Assembly: GCF_039530225.1 (NCBI RefSeq)
Contig: NZ_BAAAOH010000001.1
Span: 186,001-250,000, forward strand
DNA from: Microbacterium pumilum
Lineage (GTDB): Bacteria > Actinomycetota > Actinomycetes > Actinomycetales > Microbacteriaceae
Reading direction: 5' to 3'
Length of the DNA stretch: 64,000 bases
Shown here: piece by piece, positions 8,617 to 16,407 of the stretch
How positions within the stretch are numbered: position 1 is the first letter of the stretch
Layout of the letters: each line of letters opens with the position of its first letter
Notes under the pieces: generated by a model
Databases searched by the model: none
The model's input: the letters and a program-made list of their open reading frames with translations, nothing else
Told to the model about the DNA's origin: nothing
Made by a program: the position numbers and the translations under genes

Positions 8617-9905
8617 GCGACCGGGCCCTGAAGGCCGCGACCCGGGTCCTCGCCGGGAACTGGCGCGGCACCTACACGGTTCCGGCCGCAGGACTGTATC
8701 CGCACCAGTGGAGCTGGGACTCGGCCTTCATCGCGATCGGCCTCAGGCACATCTCGCCCACCCGCGCTCAGCAGGAGCTCGACGCGATCTTCAGCGCCCA
8801 ATGGGCCGACGGCCGCCTGCCGCAGATCGTGTTCAACCCGAGATTGGACGTGCAGTACTCGCCCGGAGCCTCGTTCTGGCAGAGCCAGCGCATCCCCGGA
8901 AGCCCTGCGGTCCCCACCGCCGGGCTCATCCAACCGCCCAATCACGCTCTCGCCACCCTCCTCGTGCACCAGTCGGACCCTGAGACCTCGGAGCGCCGCC
9001 GGTTCCTGTCGCGGTCCTACGAGGCGCTGCTCGGCTGGCACCGGTACCTCGAAGAGCGCAGGATGGGGGATTCCGGCCTCGTGCACATCGTGCATCCCTG
9101 GGAGAGCGGGATGGACAACTCGCCCTTCTGGGATGCACCCCTCGCCGCGATCGACGCGTCGTTCGGCAGCGACATCCCGCGTCCCGACCTCAAGCATGCC
9201 GACGCGAGCCACCGTCCTTCGAACGCGGAGTACGGAAAGTACCTCTACCTCGCAGCGCGGTATCGCGACCACGACTGCGACGACCGTGATGAGTCGTACC
9301 CGTTCGTGCTCGAGGACCCTGCCGTGCACGCCCTGCTGATCCGTTCGGAGTGGGCGATGGCCGAGATCGCCGAGCTCGCCGGTGCGGATGCCGACGGCCA
9401 TCGGCGACGCGCGCGCGCTCTCACGGACGCCCTCGAGTCACTGTGGGACGACGAACTGGGCTGCTATGTGGCGAATGACGTCGTCGCGGCAGAGCACCAG
9501 CGATTCCGCACGGTCTCCGGACTCATCCCGCTGCTCGTTCCCGACCTGCCCCATACCGATGAACTGCTGCGGTCACTGTCGTCCGAGCACTTCGGCCTCG
9601 GCCGGATTGCGCTGGTGCCCAGCCACGATCTGACCGCGCCGACATTCGACTCCGCCCGGTACTGGCGGGGTCCGTCCTGGTTCAACACGGCATGGCTCAT
9701 CGCCGAGGCACTGTCGGAGCGGGGTTTCGCGGATGAAGCGCGCGCCCTCGCGAGTCAGATGGCCGATCTGGGACTCGATCACGACTTTCCCGAATATGTG
9801 GACCCGCACAGCGGCGAACCGCGCGGCACGCAGCGCTTCAGCTGGACCGCTGCCCTTAGCCTCGATCTGTACGAACGCCTGCATGCCAAAGGAGAAGTGC
9901 TGTGA
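8613..9905 (+). CDS. MGH1-like glycoside hydrolase of the GH63 clan ((alpha/alpha)6 barrel)
   Basis: 430 residues, GTG start overlapping the previous stop. Family signatures are [12 protein letters not shown] (33-44), [14 protein letters not shown] and [13 protein letters not shown] (about 349-361), all typical of mannosylglycerate-hydrolase and GH63 alpha-glucosidase barrels. There is no signal peptide, so the substrate is hydrolysed in the cytoplasm after import by the neighbouring ABC system. Candidate substrates from the family are glucosylglycerate, mannosylglycerate or alpha-glucosyl disaccharides. Confidence 0.85.
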   Translation: MSDRALKAATRVLAGNWRGTYTVPAAGLYPHQWSWDSAFIAIGLRHISPTRAQQELDAIFSAQWADGRLPQIVFNPRLDVQYSPGASFWQSQRIPGSPAVPTAGLIQPPNHALATLLVHQSDPETSERRRFLSRSYEALLGWHRYLEERRMGDSGLVHIVHPWESGMDNSPFWDAPLAAIDASFGSDIPRPDLKHADASHRPSNAEYGKYLYLAARYRDHDCDDRDESYPFVLEDPAVHALLIRSEWAMAEIAELAGADADGHRRRARALTDALESLWDDELGCYVANDVVAAEHQRFRTVSGLIPLLVPDLPHTDELLRSLSSEHFGLGRIALVPSHDLTAPTFDSARYWRGPSWFNTAWLIAEALSERGFADEARALASQMADLGLDHDFPEYVDPHSGEPRGTQRFSWTAALSLDLYERLHAKGEVL

Positions 9906-10636
9906 CCAACGCCCTGCGCATCACGGTCTGGAACGAGAACGTCCACGAACGAGAGGACTCGGAGGTCGCCGCGCTCTATCCGAGCGGCATCCACGGCGCG
10001 ATCGCCGAGGGACTGCGGGACCTCCTTCCCGAGGCGACCGTGTCGACGGCGACGCTCGAAGAGCCTGAACACGGACTCACGGAGGACCGGCTCGCTGAGA
10101 CGGATGTGCTCTTCTGGTGGGGCCACGGCGCCCACGATGCGGTCGACGAAGCGATCGTCGAGCGAGTCGCCGAGCGCGTGCTCGCCGGCATGGGGCTGGT
10201 CGTGCTCCACTCGGGTCATTTCTCGCGCATCTTCATCCGGCTGATGGGCACGACGTGCTCGCTGAGCTGGCGGGATGACGGCGACCGTGAGCTGCTCTGG
10301 ACGGTGGCTCCGGGTCATCCGATCGCTGAGGGCGTGCCGGACCCGCTGGTGGTGCCCGCACACGAGACGTACGGCGAGTTCTTCGACGTGCCGGCCCCTG
10401 AGGAGCTCATCTTCGTCAGCAACTTCAGCGGCGGCGAGGTGTTCCGCTCCGGTCTGACCTACCGGCGCGGCCGCGGCCGGATCTTCTACTTCAGCCCCGG
10501 CGACCAGAAGTACCCCATCTACCAGCAGCCCGACATCCGTCGCGTGCTCGCGAACGCCGCGGAATGGGCTCGGCCGGAGGGTGAGCGGGCGATCCCCACC
10601 GTCACGAACCGCCCGCGCGGCTGGTTCGAGGGCTGA
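9902..10636 (+). CDS. ThuA-like (trehalose utilisation) domain protein
   Basis: 244 residues with the class-I glutamine-amidotransferase-like ThuA fold: [12 protein letters not shown] at the N-terminus, [27 protein letters not shown] and the C-terminal [11 protein letters not shown]. The ThuA family is linked to trehalose and related disaccharide catabolism through 3-keto intermediates. The GTG start overlaps the glycosidase stop by four bases. Last gene of the operon; its partner dehydrogenase here is medium-chain rather than the Gfo/Idh-type ThuB. Confidence 0.88.
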   Translation: MTNALRITVWNENVHEREDSEVAALYPSGIHGAIAEGLRDLLPEATVSTATLEEPEHGLTEDRLAETDVLFWWGHGAHDAVDEAIVERVAERVLAGMGLVVLHSGHFSRIFIRLMGTTCSLSWRDDGDRELLWTVAPGHPIAEGVPDPLVVPAHETYGEFFDVPAPEELIFVSNFSGGEVFRSGLTYRRGRGRIFYFSPGDQKYPIYQQPDIRRVLANAAEWARPEGERAIPTVTNRPRGWFEG

Positions 10637-10647
10637 GGCGCAGGGGG

Positions 10648-11376
10648 TCACACGGCTCGGAGCGGACGCGCAAACCGCGTCGTGACGCCCGGGCTGAACA
10701 GCACCGAGTCGGGGGCGCGCGTCGCGATGCCCGGCAGGCCGGCTGCAGCGACGAGTCCATCGTCGAGCGACACGAGCTCGGCGCGTTGCAGCGGCCACGC
10801 CTCGTGCGTGTTGCGGAGGAACCTCGTCGCGCCGCCCAACCGGGTGTGCAGACCCCAGCGTGCGGTGAGGAAGTCGGCGAGCGGATCGTCCTCCACGGCG
10901 CCGGGCAGTGGTCGGACCGAGATGCTGGTCTGCGGATGCCGGCGGCCGAAGCGCCGGGACGAGTAGTCGATCGTCGTGTCGACTCGCATGCGCATGGTCG
11001 CCCAGACATACGGCAAGCCGAGTCCGATGCGAGCGCCGAGCACCGCGAGGAGGCGTGAGGACTCGAGCGAGAGGAACACGACACCGCGTCGGCCGGCCTC
11101 ATCCACCGAGTACAGGCGCACATTGATCTCGGGGAACGAGCCGACATAGGGAAGTGCGGGGCCCGACCGCACCGTGAACGCCGACAGGTGGAACGGGATG
11201 AGCCCGACCCAGGATGAGCCGTCGTATTCATCGGGTCTCGTACCGCGCGGCATGAAGGGCGCCACCGTCCCGGCAGGCACACGCCAGTGAAGGAAGCTGA
11301 CCCAGCGCCACCGCTGCGAGACGAGCCATGGCGTCGGCAGCAGCGGTGCGATCGCGCTGACGGCCTCGGGTTGCAT
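10648..11376 (-). CDS. YqjF/DUF2071 family protein
   Basis: 242 residues. LLPTPWLVSQRWRWVSFLHWRVP near the N-terminus, then GLIPFHLSAF and INVRLYSVDEAGRRGVVFLSLE, mark the DUF2071 (YqjF) family, whose function is not established. Start chosen at the ATG 11376: TACCGT lies exactly six bases upstream (11383-11388), the spacing expected of a leaderless transcript starting at the AUG. It is convergent with the ThuA gene, leaving only 11 bases between stops. Confidence 0.8.
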   Translation of the reverse strand: MQPEAVSAIAPLLPTPWLVSQRWRWVSFLHWRVPAGTVAPFMPRGTRPDEYDGSSWVGLIPFHLSAFTVRSGPALPYVGSFPEINVRLYSVDEAGRRGVVFLSLESSRLLAVLGARIGLGLPYVWATMRMRVDTTIDYSSRRFGRRHPQTSISVRPLPGAVEDDPLADFLTARWGLHTRLGGATRFLRNTHEAWPLQRAELVSLDDGLVAAAGLPGIATRAPDSVLFSPGVTTRFARPLRAV

Positions 11377-11405
11377 GTGCCAACGGTATGCCCGCTGCGG
11401 ACAGC

Positions 11406-11486
11406 CCGCCGCACATCGAGGAGGGCGACATCCGGCTGCACGAGCGCGCATTCGGCGATCGCATCGGCGCCGTTGCCGCCTCGCAT
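11406..11486 (-). pseudogene. Probable remnant of a response-regulator receiver domain
   Basis: On the minus strand this stretch reads GGNGADAIAECALVQPDVALLDVR, split here as GGNGADAIAECA and LVQPDVALLDVR. This is the alpha-2/beta-3 segment of a NarL-type receiver domain, with the phospho-acceptor Asp in LLDVR. No receiver N-terminus, dimer face or HTH follows, and the frame is not linked to a credible full gene. I infer the fossil of a deleted two-component gene upstream of the DUF2071 gene. Confidence 0.45.
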
Positions 11487-11634
11487 CAGTGCTGACCCTG
11501 GGATGGCGGCAGGGGGATCGCACGACGACGCCCGTGCGCCTGCGACGTATCAGCGCGCGTCCGGCCTACCTCATCTCACGGGAGGGGACCCAGGTGCCTG
11601 GGCGATTCGGCACCCCTGAGAGCAAGGAACTGTC

Positions 11635-13365
11635 ATGCCTCACGAATTCCCGCTCGGCGACGTCCCTCAGGATGTGGTCAAGCACCTCGCAGAAGAACTC
11701 GGCATCGCCGAGCCGCGCCTGATCTCGGCATCCGAAACCCGCCTGCCGACAGGTGAGCTCGCTCGCCTGGTCACCGCGGTCGATCCTGCCAAGCCCAACA
11801 CCGTCGTCTCCACGACGGTCAGCGAAGCGGGCGTCATCCGTCCGCTCGCGGCGCTCGAGCGCCTGCTCGGCGGGGGGAGGCTGTTCGTCCCCGAGTTCCC
11901 ACCCGGGCACGAACTGCCGCCGGTGCGCAGGGAGCCGGTGACGATCGACCCGAAGACCAACGACTGGCGGCTGAACCGCTGTGAGCGCGTCACCGAGAAG
12001 ATCACGGTCACGGTGCCGAAGTCCTCCGCACCGCCGAAGGCCGATGTCTACCTCCTGGCCGACACGACCGGCAGCATGGGATCGGTGCTCGCCTCCGTGG
12101 CCGCCGGTGCGAGCGCCATCCTCAACAATCCCGCGCTCGCCGGCTTCGACGTCGCATGGGGCGTGGGCAACTACCGCGACTTCCCGGTGGATGGCGGCAT
12201 CCACAACTCGTTCGCGTTCGCCCACCAGGTCTCGCCGACCACGAACCTCGCGGTGGCGGATGCCGCGATCTCCACCTGGGTGGCAGGCGAAGGCGCCGAC
12301 GGCCCGGAGGGTCAGCTGTTCGCGCTGCACCAGATCGCGACCGACGCGAGCATCGGGTGGCGAGCGGATGCCCGCCGCATCCTGGTGTGGTTCGGCGACG
12401 CCCCGGGGCACGATCCGATTCCCACCGCGCTGAGCGGGCTGGCCGCCGACATCACCGAGGCGACCGCGACCGCCGACCTCGTGGCGGCCGAGATCGCCGT
12501 CGTCGCCGTCAGCACGACGACGGGATTCGCCACTGCGCTCGACGACGACCCCAACGCGACGGCGTTCGATTACGCGCCGTCGGTGCCCGCAGGCGCTGCC
12601 GGTCAGGCGACGCGGATCACCGCGGCGACGCCCGGCGGCTCGCACACCACCGGGGTCAACCCGGCGGACATCGTGACCACCCTTGCGACGCTCATCGCTG
12701 CGGCGGTGTCGTCGATCGGCTCGGTCTCGCTCGTTCCGACAGGAGACACGGCCCAGTTCGTCGAGTCCATCACTCCCGCCAGCTACGGTCCCCTCCCCGG
12801 CGACGTCGAGCACGTCCTCGTGTTCGAGGTCACGTGGGTGGGCGTCAGGGACTGCCGAGAGCACGATCAGGTGTTCACCGGCACGATCGACGTCGTCGCA
12901 GACGGAGTCGTCGTGGCCCAGAAGCGCGTGCGGGTCACCGTCCCCGCCTGCCGGTACCACTACTCGGTGGAGTTCGTCTCGGGTCAGAACGACGACCGCG
13001 ACCCGGGGCCCTTCCTGCCCGGGCGATACGCCACCGCAGTGACGATCTACAACCCCGGCACGTGCCCGGTCGAGATCGAGAAGCGCTTCGCACCGCTCGT
13101 GGTGGAGGGCAGGGCCATCGGTCGAGAGCCGGATGTCGTTCCCGCCAAGCCCTTCGCGGCGATCACGCTGCAGGCCGGTGAGGCGACCTTCGACGACCAG
13201 GTCGCCCTGAAGGAGTTCGGCGCCGTCGTGGGAGGGCTCTTCTTCGGAGTCCTCGACATCGTGTCGGATCGCCCGCTCTCGGTCACCGCGACCCACACCG
13301 CCGGCGGCCACGAGGCGGGCCTGTCGATCACCTCGCGCACGATCGAGGCGATGCGCGCTCCGTGA
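11635..13365 (+). CDS. Von Willebrand factor A domain protein
   Basis: 576 residues, no signal peptide and no membrane segment. A VWA domain spans about 137-360, with LLADTTGSMGSVL giving a DxTxS metal-ion-dependent adhesion site and ILVWFGDAPGHDPIP as a later strand. The C-terminal ~200 residues form a beta-rich region with three Cys-containing motifs (VRDCREHD, VPACRYHY, GTCPVEIE). A ribosome site AAGGAAC precedes the ATG. A MIDAS domain usually mediates metal-dependent protein binding; no partner is identifiable beyond the two tiny genes that follow. Confidence 0.75.
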   Translation: MPHEFPLGDVPQDVVKHLAEELGIAEPRLISASETRLPTGELARLVTAVDPAKPNTVVSTTVSEAGVIRPLAALERLLGGGRLFVPEFPPGHELPPVRREPVTIDPKTNDWRLNRCERVTEKITVTVPKSSAPPKADVYLLADTTGSMGSVLASVAAGASAILNNPALAGFDVAWGVGNYRDFPVDGGIHNSFAFAHQVSPTTNLAVADAAISTWVAGEGADGPEGQLFALHQIATDASIGWRADARRILVWFGDAPGHDPIPTALSGLAADITEATATADLVAAEIAVVAVSTTTGFATALDDDPNATAFDYAPSVPAGAAGQATRITAATPGGSHTTGVNPADIVTTLATLIAAAVSSIGSVSLVPTGDTAQFVESITPASYGPLPGDVEHVLVFEVTWVGVRDCREHDQVFTGTIDVVADGVVVAQKRVRVTVPACRYHYSVEFVSGQNDDRDPGPFLPGRYATAVTIYNPGTCPVEIEKRFAPLVVEGRAIGREPDVVPAKPFAAITLQAGEATFDDQVALKEFGAVVGGLFFGVLDIVSDRPLSVTATHTAGGHEAGLSITSRTIEAMRAP

Positions 13366-13384
13366 TGATGCTGCGCTCATGACG

Positions 13385-13419
13385 TCCCGGCCGGGGGTGG
13401 CCGAAGCCCCCGGCCGGGA
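13385..13419. terminator. GC-rich hairpin terminator after the VWA gene
   Basis: A perfect 13-bp stem, TCCCGGCCGGGGG (13385-13397) pairing with 13407-13419, has a 9-base loop. It lies 20 bases after the VWA gene stop. There is no U-tract, as is common for actinobacterial terminators. Confidence 0.7.
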
Positions 13420-13536
13420 TCGCCGTGCGCGCGCAGATGCTGCGAAGAGCCGCACCCGCAATCGGAGGTTTGTCAAGCCCCACACGGATCCGCGGTGGCA
13501 TGACGCAAGATCATCGCACCTCACCAGGGAGGTGCG

Positions 13537-13689
13537 ATGAACAACAACAGATCGGCGTTCCCCACGCCAATGGACGAACCCTCCGCAAGGCCGGCCGAGC
13601 GGCCGAGCGACCCCGAAGATCAGGCCGACGAGTTCGAGGACGAACTCGCGGCAGAGATGATCCGGACGGGGGCGATCGAGCAATGGTGA
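13537..13689 (+). CDS. Small acidic protein, 50 residues
   Basis: A 50-residue frame begins at an ATG with a near-perfect ribosome site (GGGAGGTG, 5 bases away) and ends at TGA 13687-13689. The product is hydrophilic and Asp/Glu/Pro-rich (PSDPEDQADEFEDELAAEM), without hydrophobic segments. The last seven bases overlap the start of the next gene, so the two are probably co-translated. I do not recognise a family. The strong ribosome site and coupling are the evidence for a gene. Confidence 0.65.
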   Translation: MNNNRSAFPTPMDEPSARPAERPSDPEDQADEFEDELAAEMIRTGAIEQW

Positions 13690-13973
13690 CCGCAGAGAGC
13701 GACACCATCCTTCGCTGGGAACTGCAGCGGATCGGACCCTGCGACTGGGTGATCCACGACCTCCGCCACCCTCCGCCGGATGCGCGCGACCTGCTCGCGA
13801 GTGTGAGCGACGACGGCGACGAAGTGGTCGTGACGTGGCACCGCGATGTGCCGCTCGCCACGCGCTATGTCACCGCCGAAGCGGCGCGGGACGACGTGGT
13901 GCGATGGATGTCGCGTCAGCCAGGGGGGACGCGGCCCATCCCGATCGCGCATTTCCCGCCCACCGCACGATGA
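13683..13973 (+). CDS. Small hypothetical protein, 96 residues
   Basis: The ATG at 13683 overlaps the end of the upstream 50-residue gene. The product begins MVTAESDTILRWELQRIGPCDW and looks like a compact alpha/beta protein with basic and tryptophan residues (DDVVRWMSRQPGG) and no membrane segment. Function unknown; genes of this size and composition occur in Microbacteriaceae. Codon usage (third-position G/C) is consistent with coding. Confidence 0.6.
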   Translation: MVTAESDTILRWELQRIGPCDWVIHDLRHPPPDARDLLASVSDDGDEVVVTWHRDVPLATRYVTAEAARDDVVRWMSRQPGGTRPIPIAHFPPTAR

Positions 13974-14078
13974 GACGTCGGGGCCCAATCTCGTATCCAT
14001 TTCATCGGCGTTGAGAGGATGTGACGTTCGAGGACCCAAGACGAGCGGGATGCGGCATCCGCGGAATACACTCGCGAG

Positions 14079-15194
14079 GTGACTCACAGCCCGCCGTACC
14101 GTGCCGACATCGTCGGCAGCTTCCTCCGCCCCGAAGTCCTGCACAAGGCTCGCGCGGCCCACGCAGAGGGCCGCCTCGATGCCGGGTCACTCGCCGAGAT
14201 CGAAGACCAGGCCATCGGCGAGCTGCTCGTCAAGGAAGCGGATGCCGGGCTCGAGCTCGCGACCGACGGAGAGTTCCGCCGCTCGTGGTGGCACTTCGAC
14301 TTCTTCGGCGGACTGAGCGGCGTCGAGATCGTCGAGCTCGATCACGGCATCCAGTTCCAGGGAGTGCAGACCAAGCCGCGAGGCGTCGAGATCTCAGGCC
14401 CGATCCGGTTCGACGACTCGCATCCGTTCCTCGGGCATTTCCGCACGCTGAAGGACCAGCTCGCCACGTCCACCGGCGCGACGCCCAAGTTCACGATCCC
14501 CTCCCCAACGGTGCTGGACTTCCGACTCGAGCCGGGTCACATCGACGCGGGAACCTACGACGGCCGCGAGGCCATCGTCGACGACCTCGTCGCGGCCTAC
14601 CGCGACGCCGTGCGCGCGTTCTACGACGCGGGAGCCCGCTACCTCCAGTTCGACGACACCGCGTGGGCATACCTGTGTTCGGACGTCGAGCTCGAGAAGG
14701 CGCGTGAGCGCGGCATCGACACCGACGGGATCGCGGAACGCTACGCGGCGCTCCTCAACCGCGTGCTCGAGGGGAAGCCCGACGACCTGGTCGTGACCAC
14801 TCACGTGTGCCGCGGCAACTTCCGGTCGACGTGGATCTCATCTGGTGGCTACGAGCCCGTCGCCGAACAGCTTCTCGGCGTCGCGGGCTACGACGGCTAC
14901 TTCCTCGAGTACGACAGCGATCGTGCCGGCGGATTCGAGCCCCTGCGGTTCCTGCCCGAGGGCGACAAGACCGTCGTGCTCGGACTCATCACGACGAAGA
15001 GCGGCGAACTCGAGAACATCGAGGCCACCAAGAAGCGCATCGACGAGGCGACCGCCTTCGCTCCGCTCGAGCAGCTCGCCCTCAGCCCGCAGTGCGGCTT
15101 CGCGTCGACCGAGGAGGGCAACAACCTCACCGAGGACGAGCAGTGGGCGAAGATCCGCGAGGTCGTCGCGATCGCCGACGACGTCTGGCGCTGA
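14079..15194 (+). CDS. MetE C-terminal-like cobalamin-independent methyltransferase
   Basis: 371 residues, equivalent to the catalytic C-terminal barrel of MetE alone. The zinc-site motifs are visible: THVCRGN (His and Cys), a Glu-containing strand after it, and LSPQCGFAS (second Cys). DIVGSFLRP at the start is also typical. The family moves a methyl group from methyl-THF or another donor to a thiol. The GTG start has TACACT (14067-14072) exactly six bases upstream, implying a leaderless mRNA. It borders the O-demethylation island, so it may consume methyl-THF made there (inference). Confidence 0.85.
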   Translation: MTHSPPYRADIVGSFLRPEVLHKARAAHAEGRLDAGSLAEIEDQAIGELLVKEADAGLELATDGEFRRSWWHFDFFGGLSGVEIVELDHGIQFQGVQTKPRGVEISGPIRFDDSHPFLGHFRTLKDQLATSTGATPKFTIPSPTVLDFRLEPGHIDAGTYDGREAIVDDLVAAYRDAVRAFYDAGARYLQFDDTAWAYLCSDVELEKARERGIDTDGIAERYAALLNRVLEGKPDDLVVTTHVCRGNFRSTWISSGGYEPVAEQLLGVAGYDGYFLEYDSDRAGGFEPLRFLPEGDKTVVLGLITTKSGELENIEATKKRIDEATAFAPLEQLALSPQCGFASTEEGNNLTEDEQWAKIREVVAIADDVWR

Positions 15195-15256
15195 CCTCGC
15201 CCGGTCACTGAGCCCGTCGACGCGCGGACGGTAGACCTGATCGTTCGATCTGCGGG

Positions 15257-15373
15257 ATGCTGGACGGCATACGACTCGAGCCGTTGTACCGCATTCGCTT
15301 CACCTACCCCGATCCGACGACCCGTCTCGTGCTGGACGTCGCCGAGCTGATCTGGGAGCCGATCGCGCGCTGA
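15257..15373 (+). CDS. Possible 38-residue open frame, doubtful
   Basis: The frame reads MLDGIRLEPLYRIRFTYPD at its start and ends ELIWEPIAR. The composition resembles protein rather than noise, but the ribosome site is weak and no family is recognised. It could be a real small gene, or a remnant of a longer gene lost between the convergent MetE-like and VOC genes. A degenerate CTGAGCCCGTCGA palindromic-element copy lies just before it (about 15208-15222). Confidence 0.2.
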   Translation: MLDGIRLEPLYRIRFTYPDPTTRLVLDVAELIWEPIAR

Positions 15374-15401
15374 CCGATGCGTTGTGGCGGCCGGCCCGAT
15401 G

Positions 15402-16379
15402 CTAGGGCTGCTGCCGTTGCCGCGGCTGGTCCACGACGGGCGTGCCGTGGGTGTGGAAGGTCTCGATGGTCTTCATGCCCCACGCCTGACCCTTCTTGCG
15501 CTCCTCCTCGCTCCACTCCACCACCGGCTGATCGGGGTCGAGCAGCAGCCGCGCTCCGGCGTTGGCGAACTCGATGCGGTTGCCGCCCGGCTCCCACACG
15601 TAGAGGAAGAACGTCTGGTTGATCGCGTGCTTGTGGGGCCCCGACTCGATGTGGATGCCGTTCTCGAGGAAGATGTCGGCGGCCTTCAGGATGTCCTCAC
15701 GGGTGTCGGGGGCGAACGCGATGTGGTGGAGGCGATTGCCGTGCTTGGTCCAGTCGTCGGAGTAGACGATGTCGTAGGACTTCAGGCTGAAGTGGAACCA
15801 CCAGGCGGCGAACTTGCCGTTGTCCAGCCGGATGCGTTCTGACTCGCGCATGCCGAGCGCGTCGATGAGGAAGCGGCCGTTGGCCTCGACATCCTTCGCG
15901 AGGAAGTTGATGTGGTCGAGTCGCCGCGCATTGACTCCGCGGCCCGGAAACGCGGACGCCTGATTCTTCAGCGCCGGCCGGTCTTCGTCGCCTGCGACGT
16001 AGCGCTCGGTGTCGTAATAGATCGCGAGCGAGTGCCCGTCGGGATCGCGGAAGGCGTAGGTCGCACCCGTGCCGACCTCGCCGTCCACCCAGCCGTCGCC
16101 GAGGCCGGTCGCCTCGATCGCGGCGACGCGCCGCTCGAGAGCGGCTTGCGACGACGCCCGCACGGACGTGCGGCCCACGCCCGCGGCATCCGAGGCCGTG
16201 AGCTTGATCGTGTAGAGCTCGTACTCATCCCACGTGCGCAGGAACACCGAGTCGCCCTGCTCTGCGACCACGCGCATCGCCAGCAGATCGCGGAAGAACC
16301 AGAGGCTCTTCTCGATGTCGGGGGTCAGGAGCTCGACGCTCCCCAGGTGGGCGACGTCGAACGAGGTCTCGTCGGTCAT
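15402..16379 (-). CDS. Type-I extradiol (VOC) ring-cleavage dioxygenase, catechol 2,3-dioxygenase-like
   Basis: 325 residues with two VOC domains (about 8-125 and 152-275). The C-terminal half carries a complete active site: His156 (LDHINF), His219 (HHIAF), Glu270 (GGNRIE), plus His251 and Tyr260 in the HKHAINQTFFLYVWEPGG segment, matching the spacing in catechol 2,3-dioxygenase. The start at ATG 16379 follows GAGAGGA. It is the last gene of the operon galB-galC-galD, 28 bases after galD, so the likely substrate is gallate or a methoxy-gallate, a role usually filled by unrelated LigAB-type enzymes. Inference from context, not demonstrated. Confidence 0.85.
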   Translation of the reverse strand: MTDETSFDVAHLGSVELLTPDIEKSLWFFRDLLAMRVVAEQGDSVFLRTWDEYELYTIKLTASDAAGVGRTSVRASSQAALERRVAAIEATGLGDGWVDGEVGTGATYAFRDPDGHSLAIYYDTERYVAGDEDRPALKNQASAFPGRGVNARRLDHINFLAKDVEANGRFLIDALGMRESERIRLDNGKFAAWWFHFSLKSYDIVYSDDWTKHGNRLHHIAFAPDTREDILKAADIFLENGIHIESGPHKHAINQTFFLYVWEPGGNRIEFANAGARLLLDPDQPVVEWSEEERKKGQAWGMKTIETFHTHGTPVVDQPRQRQQP

Positions 16380-16407
16380 CGTGCGATCCTCTCTGAGTTG
16401 CGGTCGA

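Noticed and set aside
11566..13683. 705-codon minus-strand frame opposite the VWA gene
   Set aside because: Antisense composition and no domain motif; the plus-strand frame has a MIDAS motif and a ribosome site.
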